Shown here piece after piece: positions 1-11,881 of a DNA stretch of 64,000 nt. Both the position numbers and the translations under genes were made by a program. Source of the stretch: Thelonectria olida (Eukaryota > Ascomycota > Sordariomycetes > Hypocreales > Nectriaceae); NCBI GenBank assembly GCA_020736575.1, contig JAGPYM010000010.1, forward strand, positions 1,204,473 to 1,268,472, in the 5' to 3' direction. The number at the start of each line of letters is the position of its first letter. Within the stretch, counting starts at the first letter, position 1. The notes beneath the pieces are model-generated. The model was given only the letters and a program-made list of their open reading frames with translations, was not told the origin of the DNA and searched no databases.

Positions 1-731
1 ATCCCGAACGACAGGGCGTGCCTTGGCTAGCGCACGATCAAAGTCGCACTCGGGAATGTGGACGGCATCTATCTGTGGAAGGAGCTCGCTGATGAACTTG
101 AACTGATCGTTGAGGCGAGTCGACTGCTCGTGACCACCAGCATTGCGATCTGCCTCAAATGTGAGAGTGTGATTGCATCGATGGCAGACGAAGCCTTCTG
201 GCCCTACGCTGTCCAGAACCTCCATCGCCGTCCACTCGGCCTTACAAAATGAGCAAAAGTATTCCTTCTTCTCGTTGGCGATCTGCGTGGTGCCCTGAAC
301 TTCTTTGTCGATAGTGTAAACACGCCACTTTATGGCGTCGATGGTTTGTCGGTAGTTGATGTAATACCAAGTTCGGCTGCTTGGTCTCGGGTTGCCTTCT
401 CGAAATTCTGATCGTGTATGCCTGTTTAAGACCATGTCAGTTCCTGAATTGCCACCAAGGGATCACAATTTCGCCTACACCGTCAGGAATCTATCTTCGC
501 GTAGCTTTCCGCAAATCTTGTGAAGGTCTTTGGTGTTGATATTCATTAGGTATGATAGGTCGTCGTCTCGCAGCCTGCAATGGTCAATTTCCTTTTAGGG
601 AATCCGCCTGGTTATTTGATGCGCCATGTCACATACGCTTCGTGTAGGATGAGCGCATCGATTACTATGATGTCGCGCGTCTGGTAGAAGGCCCGCATGA
701 CCGATTTGATGAGGGTCACTGCGAGATCCAT
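1..731 (-). CDS. TFA1: Transcription factor TFIIE alpha subunit (partial, runs off the window start)
   Basis: General RNA polymerase II factor that recruits and regulates TFIIH at promoters. Exons on the minus strand are 731-637, 574-479 and 421-1, with introns 575-636 (GTATGT...TTGCAG) and 422-478 (GTAGGC...AACAG). Together they give 204 residues in frame to the window edge. Residues about 1-105 form the winged-helix part, including INTKDLHKI and the YYINYRQTIDAIKWRVY segment conserved in TFIIE alpha. A zinc ribbon follows with Cys120, Cys123, Cys143 and Cys146 (FCSFC and VCHRC). The ATG sits in a CACCATGG context and gives the expected MDLA start. The acidic C-terminal half lies outside the window. 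Recognition rests on the motif set and is strong. Confidence 0.93.
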
Positions 732-1635
732 GGTGTCGGGCGGGTGGCAGGCGATCGGGAGAGAGTGGAAGGAGACGCGGAGGAAGGGTGGTATCCGTCG
801 TTACGGATTTCTATCGGAAGGTGAATCTCTGCAATGCCGTCTCAGGCGCAAGGCGACTATGCGCTCGAGGACTAGGCGGTTCCTGGACGCGTTGGGAAAG
901 CGTGGTGAAGTGGTCAGAGTTACTGCTTGTAACGACACAAGGCGGCGCAACCAGGCATCTCAGGGCTGAACTGTCATGACGGATCCAGGCGCTGACAGGC
1001 TCTCGGTCCCTGCGGCAGGGAGGGGGCGTGTTCTCTGTGCCTATCCGACTCGCGACCTTGGCCGTGGATCGGGCTATATCATAATCTTGAGGACTGGGAA
1101 CAGATGGGCGTTGTAGTTGTTGAGAGGAGAAGTCTTGGTCACTGGTGAGGCGCTGGCAAACTACAAGGTTTCTTTGTTTGCGATCATTGCTGATGTGGCG
1201 TAGTGTGGCTGAAATGGGTGGGCTCCTGCCTGGACCCTGCGTCCATTTCAGCCTCACCTGGTAGGTACGCTTGAGGCTCGCCGCGGGAGTCGAACCTGGG
1301 GTTATCAGTTACCTTACCTACCTAGGTAATTACCTACGGCTTGTGGTTACACAGGTAGGTAGGTACATAGAGATAGGTACGCGCTTCTCCAAACTTCACG
1401 AGGCCGAAAGATAGAGTCCGGGTACAGGTAGATGACCAATCTAGAATCCTTTGTTGCGGCATGTAAATTTAGGTATGCATTACACTGTCACTCAGCATAC
1501 TCAAGTCGTGACTTCATACGAATACACAACCTTCAACCTCTGGCCCAATATCTGCTGCACTCCAGCCTTGTTGAACGGGACACATCCTTGCTCTTCCGAG
1601 TCGCCTTGAACTCCCGCCTTTGAACTTATAATTTA
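732..1635. other. Intergenic region upstream of TFA1, with a GGTAGGTA motif cluster
   Basis: Lies between the TFA1 start and the SMC1 stop, so it must carry the TFA1 promoter and the SMC1 3' UTR. Short ORFs here overlap one another in several frames and match nothing I recognise. Positions about 1307-1380 hold a cluster of CCTACCTAGGTAGGTAC-like motifs in both orientations. A B-box-like sequence on the minus strand near 1287-1297 is discussed among the rejected items. Confidence 0.6.
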
Positions 1636-4600
1636 TCATGCGTACTTCCTTAGCTAAACCAGTAGTTAGTAATCGACGCTAATCAACAATGGGGATCCGG
1701 CCGTGACTTACATCCAACGTCAGAGTTCTTGAACTGTTAACCTCCTGGTCGCGATAGACTCCAACTAGACTCTCGCTGTCCTGGAACAAGCCCGCCTTGA
1801 GACTGATGACGATAAACTGCATTCCCGGGCCCGAGTGTTCACGGATATACTTCTTGATTTTGTCCACGTTGGCATTGTCCAGTGCCGCGTCCACTTCGTC
1901 AAGCACGAAAAAGGGGCTGGGTTGATAGCTGTGGATCGCGAACAAGAGCGCAAGCGCAGCCATCGTCTTTTCACCACCAGAAAGATGCTCCATGTCTCGG
2001 AATCGTTTGAGAGGCGGCATTGCGTGGTACTTGATGCCAGATAGGTACGGCATGTCAGTGTCCTCTTCAATGTCGAGGTATGCCTGCCCACCCAACGGGT
2101 ACGCTTCTGATCGCGTGAGATCCTTGTACACATGCGATATTTGTTCCTGAATGTGGCTGAACGCCTTGTTGAAGAGCTCAAACCTCTGCTGCTTCACGTC
2201 ATTGAACGCTTCTTTGGCCGCGTGAGCTGCCGCTTTCGAGTCTTCGTATTCTTGGTCAGTCAGCTTGAGTCTGGACTCGACGCTTTCCAGCCTCTCCATA
2301 GCTCGCATGTTCGGATTGAGCTTCTCCAGCTCGGCCGTAAGCGAAGCAATTTTATCCGAGAGAGAATCCTCCATACTGGGGTCGTCCGACTGTTCACTGT
2401 TAGACAGATTCAGGTCAGTGTTAGGGGGGATGCTACTTACGGCCTTGAGATCCTCATCCAGTCCATCGAAGTCAATTTCAATTCCGTGATCATCTAGTGC
2501 GATGCCCATCATTTCCTCGTCATCCTCGTCAATGTCCATGGCATCAGGATCCTGGTGCAACAGATCATCTTCGTTAGGCAGATTATCCAGGGTTCCCTCT
2601 ACAAGAGGAATTTGAATCTGCTCAAGCCGGCATCGGCGCAAAAGTGCAGACTTGGTTGCACTGTTCTTTTGGATTGTCGTTTCAAGTGCGTTGATGTCTT
2701 TCATTCGGACGTCAATGTCTTTGCTGCGTTTCTGCACTTCCACCCTAGCTTCTGCAACTTTCTGATTCTTGTCCGCAAGATCTGCTTTGCTTTCTTCGAG
2801 CGTTTCTCGAAGTGCCTCGACCTGATCCTGCTCTGAACGCATGTCATTCTCGATTGCATCTTTGTCTCTGGTGTAGGCCTTGGTGTCGTTTTGTAGTCGC
2901 CGAACGTGCGTCCGCATCCTGCTCATTCGCGCTTCTGACTCGTCGTGGCGTGCCTTCTCCCACTGGAGGCGGCTGGATAGCCTCTGCTTCTGCACCTCGA
3001 ATTGATTACGTTTCTCAGACATCTCCTGCTCTAGCTTGCCTTGGGAGGCGTCATAGGCACGAATATCGCTGTACCCAAGTCTTGAGCAGAAGTTTGCAAA
3101 GACTTCATCCTCAACACGGGAAATCGCATCATGGAACTCTTGACATGTTGCCTTGGTGTTTTCAAGCTGAGAGGCTTGCTCCTCATACTTGGGCTGAAGC
3201 TCACGGAGTTGCTTCTTCTGGGAATCAAGTTCACGCTTCTTGCTGCCGTGGTTCTTGTTGAAGGCGGCAAGCTCATCCCTGACGACAACCAACCGACGTT
3301 CAAGGCCAGCAAGATCAATCTGGAGAGACTCTTCCTGAGACCCACGTCGATCGGCCTTTGGCAGACGCTCAATCTCCTCCTTGAGCTTAGCAGCCATTTT
3401 TTGAAGGTTTTGAACATCGGCCTCCTCAAAGCGACGTTTGCCGCTTTTCTGCTCTGGCCCACGACCACCTGTCATTAGGCCAGCCTTGTGAATGATGTAT
3501 CCCTCCAAGGTGACGGCTTTGACGGGAATTTTCTTTTCATAGCAAATGTGTTTGGCAATGTCGAGGGTGTCGCACACGACCGAACTTCCGCAAGCGTAAG
3601 ACATGGCACGCTCCACGCTCGAATCAAAGTTGATGGTGTCAATGGTGAGCCTTGCCCCCGAGAAACCCTTGACCGAAGTGTTGACTGCGTTGACTTTGAT
3701 GTTGTCCAGCGGGATGAAGGTCATGGGCGGGAACCTCTGCTCTTTGAGGTACTGAACACATTCTACACCGATCTTCTCCGTGTCGACCACCACCGAGTCG
3801 AAGTCTCTGCCCAGCGCAACAATCACAGCCTCGTCGAACTTCTTTTGCTTGGGGTTGCAGAGATCGCCGATGCGACCACGAACGCCGGGGTAGATTCGCT
3901 TCAAGGAAGTTACCATCTCCTTCATCCGGGCTTCCTTGTCGTTTTGCCGCCGACCGTCATCAGCTTCCCTCAGTTTTCTGGCGACGTCCTCAAGCTTTTC
4001 TTCTAATTCGGTTCGTTTCTGATTCGTTCGAACACGTTCCGACTGGAGCTGGTTGAACTCTTTCTTCTTAGAGTCAATTTCCTTAGACAGTTCCTTCGAG
4101 GCAATCTCAGCTGCAGATCTTCTCTCATCAATGCTTGCGACTTCGGCCTCAATCTTCTCGATGGCGGCTGCGATACTGTCGACTTTTCCTCGGAGGTTGT
4201 TGACAGTGACTTCATCAGCCTTTCGTTGTCGCTCTAGATTTTCGAGTTTTGTTTGGTTGGACCCTGAACGAGCCATGACCTGGGCGCGGAGTGTGTTGTA
4301 CTCCCGTCGATCCTCATCACTGACCTCACGCCCTTGCTTCTTCATTTGCTCCTTGTAGTCATTCTCGAAGACCTCACGCGCCTTTTCCACATTATCAATA
4401 TCCTTCTTGACCTTGCTGACGGTGTCGGCTTGCTCGTCGCGTTCCTTTGAGACCTTGGCTACTTGTGACTGAAGCCTTTCGATCTGCTGCGAGCATTCGT
4501 TGATCTTTTCCTCAAAGGGAACGAGGCTGTTCTCCTTGTCCTCAATACTCCTTTCCTTGATCTTGATGTCCTTGTCTATTCTGGAGACTTGACGGCTGGT

Positions 4601-5621
4601 TGAAGCTTGTTCCTTTCGTGCAGCCTCAAGTCGCTTTTCGAAAGACTCGACGTTGCGCCGGAGTTCTTTTAAATCTTCTTGATGGTCTTGAATTGCCGCA
4701 TGCGATTCATCCATGACCTTTTGGAAATGGAAAAGCTTCCAAAGAGTCTGGGTGACAATGGCAGCATCGCGATCGTCGGTCTTCTTTTGGAAATTGTCGG
4801 CCTCTTTTTTCTGCTCACGATATTGCTTGATCTCGGAGTTGATACCGCGGCGTCGGTGGAGTTGGAAGTTTTGGTTCTCGGCAGCCTGCTCGGCTTCCGA
4901 TTGAAGCTTTTCGTAGTCTGCTTTGTGGTCCAGACTGCCCGAGATCTGTTCAATCAGACGCGTAAGATCTTGAGGAGACTGAGAGGCAATCGTCTCAACA
5001 TCGCCTTGGAACACTAGGAAGTTCCTGGCCTTGATAAGAATGTTTTCGGATTCGAGGGCAGCATTGTACTGCTGTGCAGTGACGACACGGTCATTGATGC
5101 GGTATTCACTGGCACCCTGATTCGTGATGGAGCGCTTCCATCTCTGCTCATCGCCAGCATCGTCCTCGTACACGGCCATGACCCAAGCGGTCTTGGGGTC
5201 ACCGCGGGAGGCTTTGTCGTCGCCATCATCGAATCCGTTGGCATGACCATTGGTGTCTGCGGAGCCATCGTCGTTGATCTTTGATGTCTTTAGTACTCGT
5301 CCTCGGTAGACGAGGTCTTTGAGATGGGCGGATCGGAGATGGGACGACTTGATGCCGAGGACGAAGGAGATGGCGTCCATACTGAAGGTTAATTAGCAGG
5401 TGGATGCGAAAGGTGCGTCAAAGCTGACTCACGAATTGGACTTGCCCGATCCATTGGGCCCGATTATTGAGGTGAAGTAGGAATCACCGAACAGCAAAGT
5501 GTGGTGACCCTTGTAGGACTTGAAGTCTGGTTTGTATTTGTTAGCAAGGGCCAGTGAGGGACACGAGTCGACGGCACAATGAGGACGCACTGAAGAGCTC
5601 GAGCCGGATGAGCTTTCCCAT
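1636..5621 (-). CDS. SMC1: Cohesin complex ATPase SMC1 (structural maintenance of chromosomes 1)
   Basis: Core cohesin subunit that pairs with SMC3 to hold sister chromatids together. Exons on the minus strand are 5621-5591, 5526-5433, 5381-2441, 2389-1712 and 1653-1636, giving 1253 residues. The Walker A motif GPNGSGKSN (residues 33-41) is in exon 2. Two long coiled coils flank a hinge at roughly residues 520-700 (PGVRGRIGDLC onward). The signature LSGGEKTMAALALL and Walker B FFVLDEVDAALD are near the C-terminus. Intron 2390-2440 is 51 nt and stop-free, so a naive ORF reads through it and adds 17 residues. The last intron, 1654-1711 (GTAAGT...TACTAAC...TTTAG), restores the conserved ending LDLRKYA. 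Without it the ORF ends at 1679 in an unconserved tail. Acidic insert residues occur just before the C-terminal coil. Confidence 0.96.
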
Positions 5622-7254
5622 GATGAAAGCGGTGGGCGTGAGCCCGAAGAATTTTTGTTTTCAGAAGATGTTCAGAAGAGAGTCTAAGATGTGAGGTTGG
5701 AGGTTGGAGGGGTATCTAAAGGTGCGAATTGCGACCAAAGAAAGTCGCGTCGAAGTCCAAGGGAAGAGGTTGCGACTTGGGAGTCGCGCGAGGGCAGAGG
5801 CGATGAGACTGTTCTCCTATGCACAAACGTGGAATTTAGGATGGCGCATGTTACGAATCAGAGCCTGGTATGGTCGAGAAGCGGCGTCAGGGGGAGGGGG
5901 TGAATTGACTGTGGTTGCGACGCCAGAGCAAAGTCGAGAAGCAATGCGAAGGGACGCGTCGCGCGACCTGTCACAGAGCCTCCAGACGGTGTCAAGCGCT
6001 TCTGCTTTTCTGGTTGCTGACTGGTCGCCTGCTCGCAAGTTGCACACTTGCACGCACGGATGAGAAAGGGCAAACGAAGATTACGTAATGAGACGATGGG
6101 TCCAAAAGAGCAACCCATGCAACCAACGCTCAATAAATAGTGCGACAAGGTCAGCTGGTGAATGCTCCTGTCTTCGGTGCCTTCTGCTAACCTTGAACTT
6201 TCCTGAATGACCATCAAAATGTGACCAACCATGTTCGTTGCTGGGAGCACCTGGGAGCGTATCCAAGGAAGTATATGGTGGTTGATGGATGGCCACTGTC
6301 AGACGGACGGGAATATTGGAAGGGTCACGTTCGTAAATCTCTTATGAACCTCCAGTAAGGCAAGCTGCGGTAAACTTGAGAAGAGGGTATCAGAGGTAAG
6401 ACAACTAGTCCCAACATTATTCCATGTGGAAGCAGGCAGAGTTACAAACCCTCGATATGTGGGCATTAACCATATGTAGGTACCTGTCGTGACTAGAGAG
6501 CATTCCTCGACACCATCACGCGTTTGCACATGAAAGAAAGACGTGAATACGAATAGCTCACCAGCTACCTAGACCCTAAGTACCGTCCCAGGGTGTTTAG
6601 TAAGTTACCTGGCCTGCCAAGCTTCAGAAGGAGATCCATTGTGCGGCGTCCCCACTTTCTTGTCCTTAAACAAGTCCATCTCAGCCAATCCAAGCGGGCT
6701 CGACCCGGTCTTTCATCATAGGTACCTACTAAGGTAGGTACAAAGGTACTTCATACTGGAGGCCAAGGCGGTTGGAAGGTATTGGATGGATGGCAATGGC
6801 ACTCAACAAGACTGAGACAGACACAACACCCACGTGCAAGGCAAGGCATGGACGCCGCCGTCATCGTCACCGCCGTGTTGTTTTCTTGCTCCTTTCATCT
6901 CTTGCAATCCCCGGGTTGCATGCTGCTCTTCCACCATCTCTACTGCGTACGTTAAGTCAATGACCATCTGACCGTCCCTCGTCGACTGACGCATTCGCTC
7001 AATCCTGGCGAGCACCTCACTGGCTGGGTTGGTTCCAGTCCCTACTTCGTCCAGGTATTTATTTGCCCCCCGTTTGTTCGCTGTCAACTGCTTCACTTCT
7101 TTCTTCATTGAAAGGGCGCCTTTTCAATGCTCCAGGCATATTCCGAGTAATCAGTTTGGCTAACTGACATGTTTGTCGCACAGCTGATTGTCGACGTCAA
7201 CTACCCGACCTGCGCATCTATCCATCTCCCTTCCTCCTCTACTCAGACGCGGTT
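5622..7254. other. Divergent intergenic region between SMC1 and GPC1
   Basis: About 1.6 kb shared by two divergently transcribed genes. No ORF here has a recognisable domain. GGTAGGTAC-type motifs occur near 6719-6750. A CT-rich stretch just upstream of 7255 resembles a fungal transcription start region for GPC1. Confidence 0.6.
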
Positions 7255-8937
7255 ATGGATAACGATGCTAAAACAGCCCCCGGGGTTGTCAAGTCCGACA
7301 CTACCTCGACTGATAGCGACCCCATTCTGACTCCTGATGCTGAGCCTCCTGCATCTCCGAACCCTGTACCCACCGACGATGATCTCCTCGACACTCCGGT
7401 CCTGGGCGCCTCTACACCTAAAAGTTTACGGCACTCTAGAAACCCGTCTTTCTCGGGAAGTAGTTCCTATCACGATGACTGGGATACGTCTGTCCCGCCC
7501 CTCGACCGCCTGACAGTCCTCGACCTTCTCGATAACTTTGCCCTGCCACAGCAGCTTGAGAAGTTGCAAAAGGGCATATCGGCTCAGACTGATAAGGTCC
7601 GCCGTTCTACAGGCGCCCTCAAGTCTAAGACGCACCTGGCCCGAGAGCGCATGGTTGAAGAATGGAGACGACGCGTTCCCTCGGCCGATGAACAGCTGGA
7701 TCGATATCGCAAGCAGATGCGCCGGCGCATGGACAAACTGGGCCAAAGATGGAGCGACACCAAGACGATTAGCTTGCGCGAGAAGGTGTCTTTCATCTGT
7801 GGTGTCCTCAACATCTTCTTCAGCGGCTATCTCATTGGCGGCTACCCTCAGTACTTTCACCTGTGGTACACTGCCCAGTTGATTTATTTCATGCCTATCC
7901 GCTTCTTCACTTATCACAGCCGAGGTTACCACTACTTCCTGGCCGACCTTTGCTACTTTGTGAACTTCTTGTTGTTCTTATCCATGTGGGTCTTTCCCTC
8001 GTCGAAACGCCTCTTCACTGCTGCATACTGTCTCGCCTTCGGAAACAATGCAGTCGCCATTATCATGTGGCGCAACTCGCTCGTCTTTCACAGCTTCGAC
8101 AAAGTCACCTCACTTTTTATTCATATCATGCCTTGTGCAACCCTCCATTGTATAGTGCATCTTATCACCCCCGAGGAGCAGAAGGCCCGCTTCCCAGCCA
8201 TCTACACCGTCAAAAACTCGCCGCCTGGATCGTCCACTGCTTACGCCAATGTCATTTCTATGCTTGCATGGAGCACCATACCTTACACTATCTGGCAGCT
8301 TGCCTATTACTTCTTCATTACTCTTCGTCGGCGGGACAAGATTGCGGCTGGTCGGCCAACCTCGTTCACTTGGCTGCGCAAGTCGTACTCGAAGACTTGG
8401 ATTGGAAAGATGGTTTTGGCACAACCCGAGCACTTGCAGGAAGCTACCTTCATGCTTATTCAGTACACATATGCTGTGCTCACCATGCTGCCCTGCCCTC
8501 TTTGGTTCCTTAACCACCACGCCTCGGCCGGCTTTCTCATTGCCGTGTTCATCTGGAGCATCTACAACGGCGCCACCTACTACATCGATGTGTTCGGTAC
8601 TCGCTTCCAGAAGGAACTTGAAGCCATGAAGGCAGAGATTATGAAGTGGCAGAACTCTCCTGACCACGCTCCTCTTTCTCCTTCAATGCTGCCTCGCCCA
8701 GATGGAAGTGTCGTCGGAAGGCCCCAGCCCTCCAATGAATCGACTAGTCAGACTTCGCCCAGTAATGATGCCGAACCTGAGAAAGATGTGCAGTCTGGTG
8801 CAACACAACCCAAACGTTTGAGTGTAGATGATATCCCACTACTTGATGAAACGCAGGGAACTAGCTCCACAGGTGTTGACGGGGTGCAGAAGGATGGTGC
8901 TAGAGAAAGGAAGATGGGAGAGGCACCGCCCTCGTAA
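7255..8937 (+). CDS. GPC1: Glycerophosphocholine acyltransferase GPC1 (DUF2838 family membrane protein)
   Basis: Single-exon gene of 560 residues. The family (yeast Gpc1) acylates glycerophosphocholine to lysophosphatidylcholine using acyl-CoA, feeding phosphatidylcholine remodelling at the ER. Residues about 1-170 are Ser/Pro/Asp-rich and then basic and helical. From residue about 175 comes the conserved family core, beginning with REKVSFICGVLNIFFSGYL and containing several hydrophobic membrane segments, the HLWYTAQLIYFMPIRFFTY region and the WRNSLVFHSFDKVTSLFIH region. The tail from about 460 is again Ser/Pro-rich and probably cytosolic. The ATG at 7255 is the first in a clean frame after a CT-rich leader. 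It is convergent with CDH1 downstream. Family assignment is from conserved core sequence; enzymatic role is inferred from the family. Confidence 0.9.
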   Translation: MDNDAKTAPGVVKSDTTSTDSDPILTPDAEPPASPNPVPTDDDLLDTPVLGASTPKSLRHSRNPSFSGSSSYHDDWDTSVPPLDRLTVLDLLDNFALPQQLEKLQKGISAQTDKVRRSTGALKSKTHLARERMVEEWRRRVPSADEQLDRYRKQMRRRMDKLGQRWSDTKTISLREKVSFICGVLNIFFSGYLIGGYPQYFHLWYTAQLIYFMPIRFFTYHSRGYHYFLADLCYFVNFLLFLSMWVFPSSKRLFTAAYCLAFGNNAVAIIMWRNSLVFHSFDKVTSLFIHIMPCATLHCIVHLITPEEQKARFPAIYTVKNSPPGSSTAYANVISMLAWSTIPYTIWQLAYYFFITLRRRDKIAAGRPTSFTWLRKSYSKTWIGKMVLAQPEHLQEATFMLIQYTYAVLTMLPCPLWFLNHHASAGFLIAVFIWSIYNGATYYIDVFGTRFQKELEAMKAEIMKWQNSPDHAPLSPSMLPRPDGSVVGRPQPSNESTSQTSPSNDAEPEKDVQSGATQPKRLSVDDIPLLDETQGTSSTGVDGVQKDGARERKMGEAPPS

Positions 8938-9935
8938 TGGCTGCTGGTTTAACACGCTGGGCTATTATTGCTGGTGGTTGGATGGACGTCATGATGAGAT
9001 TGAGAATTTACCAAAGATGGAGAATTGTAGCGAGTTAATAGATTGCGGCGTGCAAGCATGATTATGACTTGATGGCGCCTGGATACGTACGATTTTTCGA
9101 AATTACTTACGATGGTGTGTATATGAAGTAGGTAGGTGTCTCACTCATCTATCATAGTTACTCAGATACTTCGTTTTGACTATTTTGCGGGATGATGGAA
9201 GCTATTATTCATTCACTTATACCCCAGCCAAAATCGTAATATATCTTGATTGCAATGTTGATTAAATGCCAGCTTCGGCAGGTGAGTTCAGCCTCATGTC
9301 AACATGTAGTTAGTTGCTTCACCTGTGGCATGTCCGCATTGGATTATCGTTTGAGTCTAGAAAGAGGTTCTTCTCATTAATATAAGCTGAGAATAATAAT
9401 CTCTTTGCTGAGGGAAAATTCCTTTCCTCGTCTCGAAGACTCAAGCTTCTCCAGCTAAAAGGATATTGTTTTTTTCGCTTTCCCGAGCACCCAAAATAGA
9501 GAATGAAGATTGGCACCGAATCCGCTCACGCAATCAAATCAACCATCGCTCTGCTTGGTGCTTTCCCTTCCCGACCTAAAATTCTTCATCATTCCAATCA
9601 TGTCCCAACTTCGCTGTCAAATAGAGACACAAAATGCAGTTATGAAGCAAACCAAACCTAACCAACACGCCAGTCATGATCCGCCCATTCCCCCGAGAAG
9701 TCCTGAATCAAGATGCGACGCCAGTGTAATGCAAATGAGATAGCCATCGGGGTATCTAGAGTTCCGTATAGAACGCGACATGCGACTTGAGAGTATGCAG
9801 CTCTCCCCACCCGTCCTGTTCATCATGGGTGGGGTGAATTGCCCGTTTCCCTCTACGTAGAGGGCCGTTATGCTGATCAAGACAAGCCGAGGGAGCATGG
9901 TCACTCCCTCCGCCGTCAAAGAAACCTGGTGATGT
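8938..9935. other. Convergent 3' intergenic region between GPC1 and CDH1
   Basis: About 1 kb between two converging stop codons, AT-richer than its flanks, with a GTAGGTAGGT motif near 9127. I see no gene; it should hold both 3' UTRs and polyadenylation signals. Confidence 0.6.
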
Positions 9936-11881
9936 TCATCGGATGACGCCCCAATCAGCCAATCGACCGCCGGCGTCTCCGTCTTCTCGAGCTCCTGGAC
10001 GTCGCCCAAACACCGACCAAAACCTCAAAGTCTCATCGCCGGCGCCCGTTACCACCACACGGCCATCGGGACTCATGGCCAAATAAAGGACTCGATATGT
10101 GTGACCAGTCAAGCTAGCCACCTGGGTCATCGACGGGTATTTCCAGACCACAATTTGGTTCTGGCTGTATCCGTGAGTTGACACAATCTCATTGGAGTTT
10201 TTGGACCAGGCAAGATTGCACACCTGGCTGCCTGTGTCGATTTCGTTGATGACAGTTCCCTTGACCGTATCGTGGAAGATGATGCGCCGGTCGGCCGTAC
10301 CTCCCCCAGACGCAAGCAAGCCGCGTTGATGAGGTGACCAGGAGATGGCTTTGACAGCCGCAGTGTGATCTGAAAATTTCCACAAGGGGCTCTCTGAGAG
10401 CTTATCCCAGACCATGAGCTTGTTGTCGTTACCACCACTTGCCAACTGTCCATCCTCGCAGTTCCATTTTAGTCCACATACTTCCTGCTTGTGCCCGACA
10501 AGCTTCTTTGACCACTGGTCCGGAGCACGAACGTCGCGGTGGTAGATCAAACGATCGCGTGACCCAGACGTGAGAATATGCGTATTCCACGCCAAGGCCC
10601 CAACTCGAGCTGTGTGGCCAGTCATGGTTCTCAGTCTCCTGGCTTTCTCTGCGTCCCAAATCTGGACTAGGCCCTTGCCAGTTCCAATGGCCAGGTGGGT
10701 TCCCTTCTGAATCCAGGATACGCTGGTCACAGTGTCGTCTTCCAACGTGCAAAGTTTGTTAACCTTGCTTGTTTGAGCATTCCACATGTAGACACTTGAG
10801 CCTAAGCCTACGCCGAGGATGTTGGCACTCCCCCAATCCACCAGATTTAGGTAGAAGTCGTCGGCGAGTTCAGGGGCGTCTAGGACCTTATACGGGACTT
10901 TGCTAACGGCCCTTGGCTGTCGGCGGGGACCGAGGAGCATTTGCTGACTATTGTATCGAACAGGGGACAAGCTGTAAATCTCGGCGCGGGTGTCGAGGTT
11001 CGGGCCGTGTCTGCTTTGGGGAGTCTTAGACGGAGTGGGATGCCCCGCAACATGGCTATGTTGTCGAGGAGACATGTAGGAGAACAAATTTTTATGAGGC
11101 GTCGAGGGTGTTAATGACGATGGAAGCGAAGTGGTAGATGCGTTGTTTGGCGGGGTATGAGACCGTGTCCGATCGTGGGTAGAGGTATGGGTTGGAGGAG
11201 GTAGAGTATGGTCGGGAGATAGGGCCGGCGTACTTGCTTGAGGGACGGAGCTTTCGAATAGCTCGGCGCGAAGCAAGGTTGAGAAGGTCCGGTTAGCTTC
11301 TTCCGCTGGATTCGCATGTCAGTTTGCCTTTTCCTTCACACCATCAGAAGGATGATATCATACTCTTTTGGAAGTGAAGCTCGCCATGGGGGGTACGCTT
11401 CTTCTTTGAGGGGGTGGCGGGGGACCCGTCCTCATGCAGTAAGCTGAAGCTTGCTTGGAGGTCCTGTCCAGAGCGGGTGGGGATAAATCTACCGAAGTGT
11501 AAGCCAAGGTAATTGAGGCAGATGGGAAAGTGAAACCGACCGATCACCATTTATCCTTTGGCGTTTGCGGTGGGGGCTGGAGGCTGGGGTGCTCTGTCGC
11601 TGGGGAGCCTGAAACTCTCGACGCAAGGCGTGGTCGACAGCATCGATATCAAAGGGACTGGCCCGGGCAACATCGCTCATGCGGGCACCGCTACGGAGGG
11701 AACGGTTCGAAGCAGCGTCATTGTTGTGTCTCGACTCGAGGCGGGCACGATCTGAGCGGGGTGGAGGAGTAGAAGAGCGGCCAAGGCCTGAGGCAGCGGG
11801 GAGTCTGGACTCGCTCATGAGCCCCTTGGCGGAGGCAGATGGTACCGGCGATAGGCCAGTAGAGTCGGATGGTAGTGTCAT
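9936..11881 (-). CDS. CDH1: APC/C activator CDH1/FZR1 (Ste9/Srw1-type WD40 protein)
   Basis: Substrate-binding activator of the anaphase-promoting complex in late mitosis and G1. Exons on the minus strand are 11881-11541, 11488-11364 and 11305-9936, giving 611 residues. Introns are 11489-11540 (donor GTCGGT, weak; acceptor GGTAG) and 11306-11363 (GTATGA...TCCAG). The N-terminal third is disordered. The C-box DRFIPTRSG spans the first intron, with the Arg codon split by it. EEANRTFSTLLRAELFES follows, as in CDH1 rather than CDC20. Seven WD40 repeats occupy roughly residues 280-590 (TGHTARVGALAW, SGSRDRLIYHRDVR, ASGGNDNKLMVWD). The protein ends in the Ile-Arg tail needed to bind the APC/C. The first ATG of exon 1 was chosen; an upstream exon cannot be excluded. 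Confidence 0.94.

Noticed and set aside
1275..1310. tRNA-like B box (GGTTCGACTCC) on the minus strand
   Set aside because: The T-arm would not pair, no A box or acceptor stem is found at a suitable distance, and the anticodon arm is not formed. At most a tRNA fragment.
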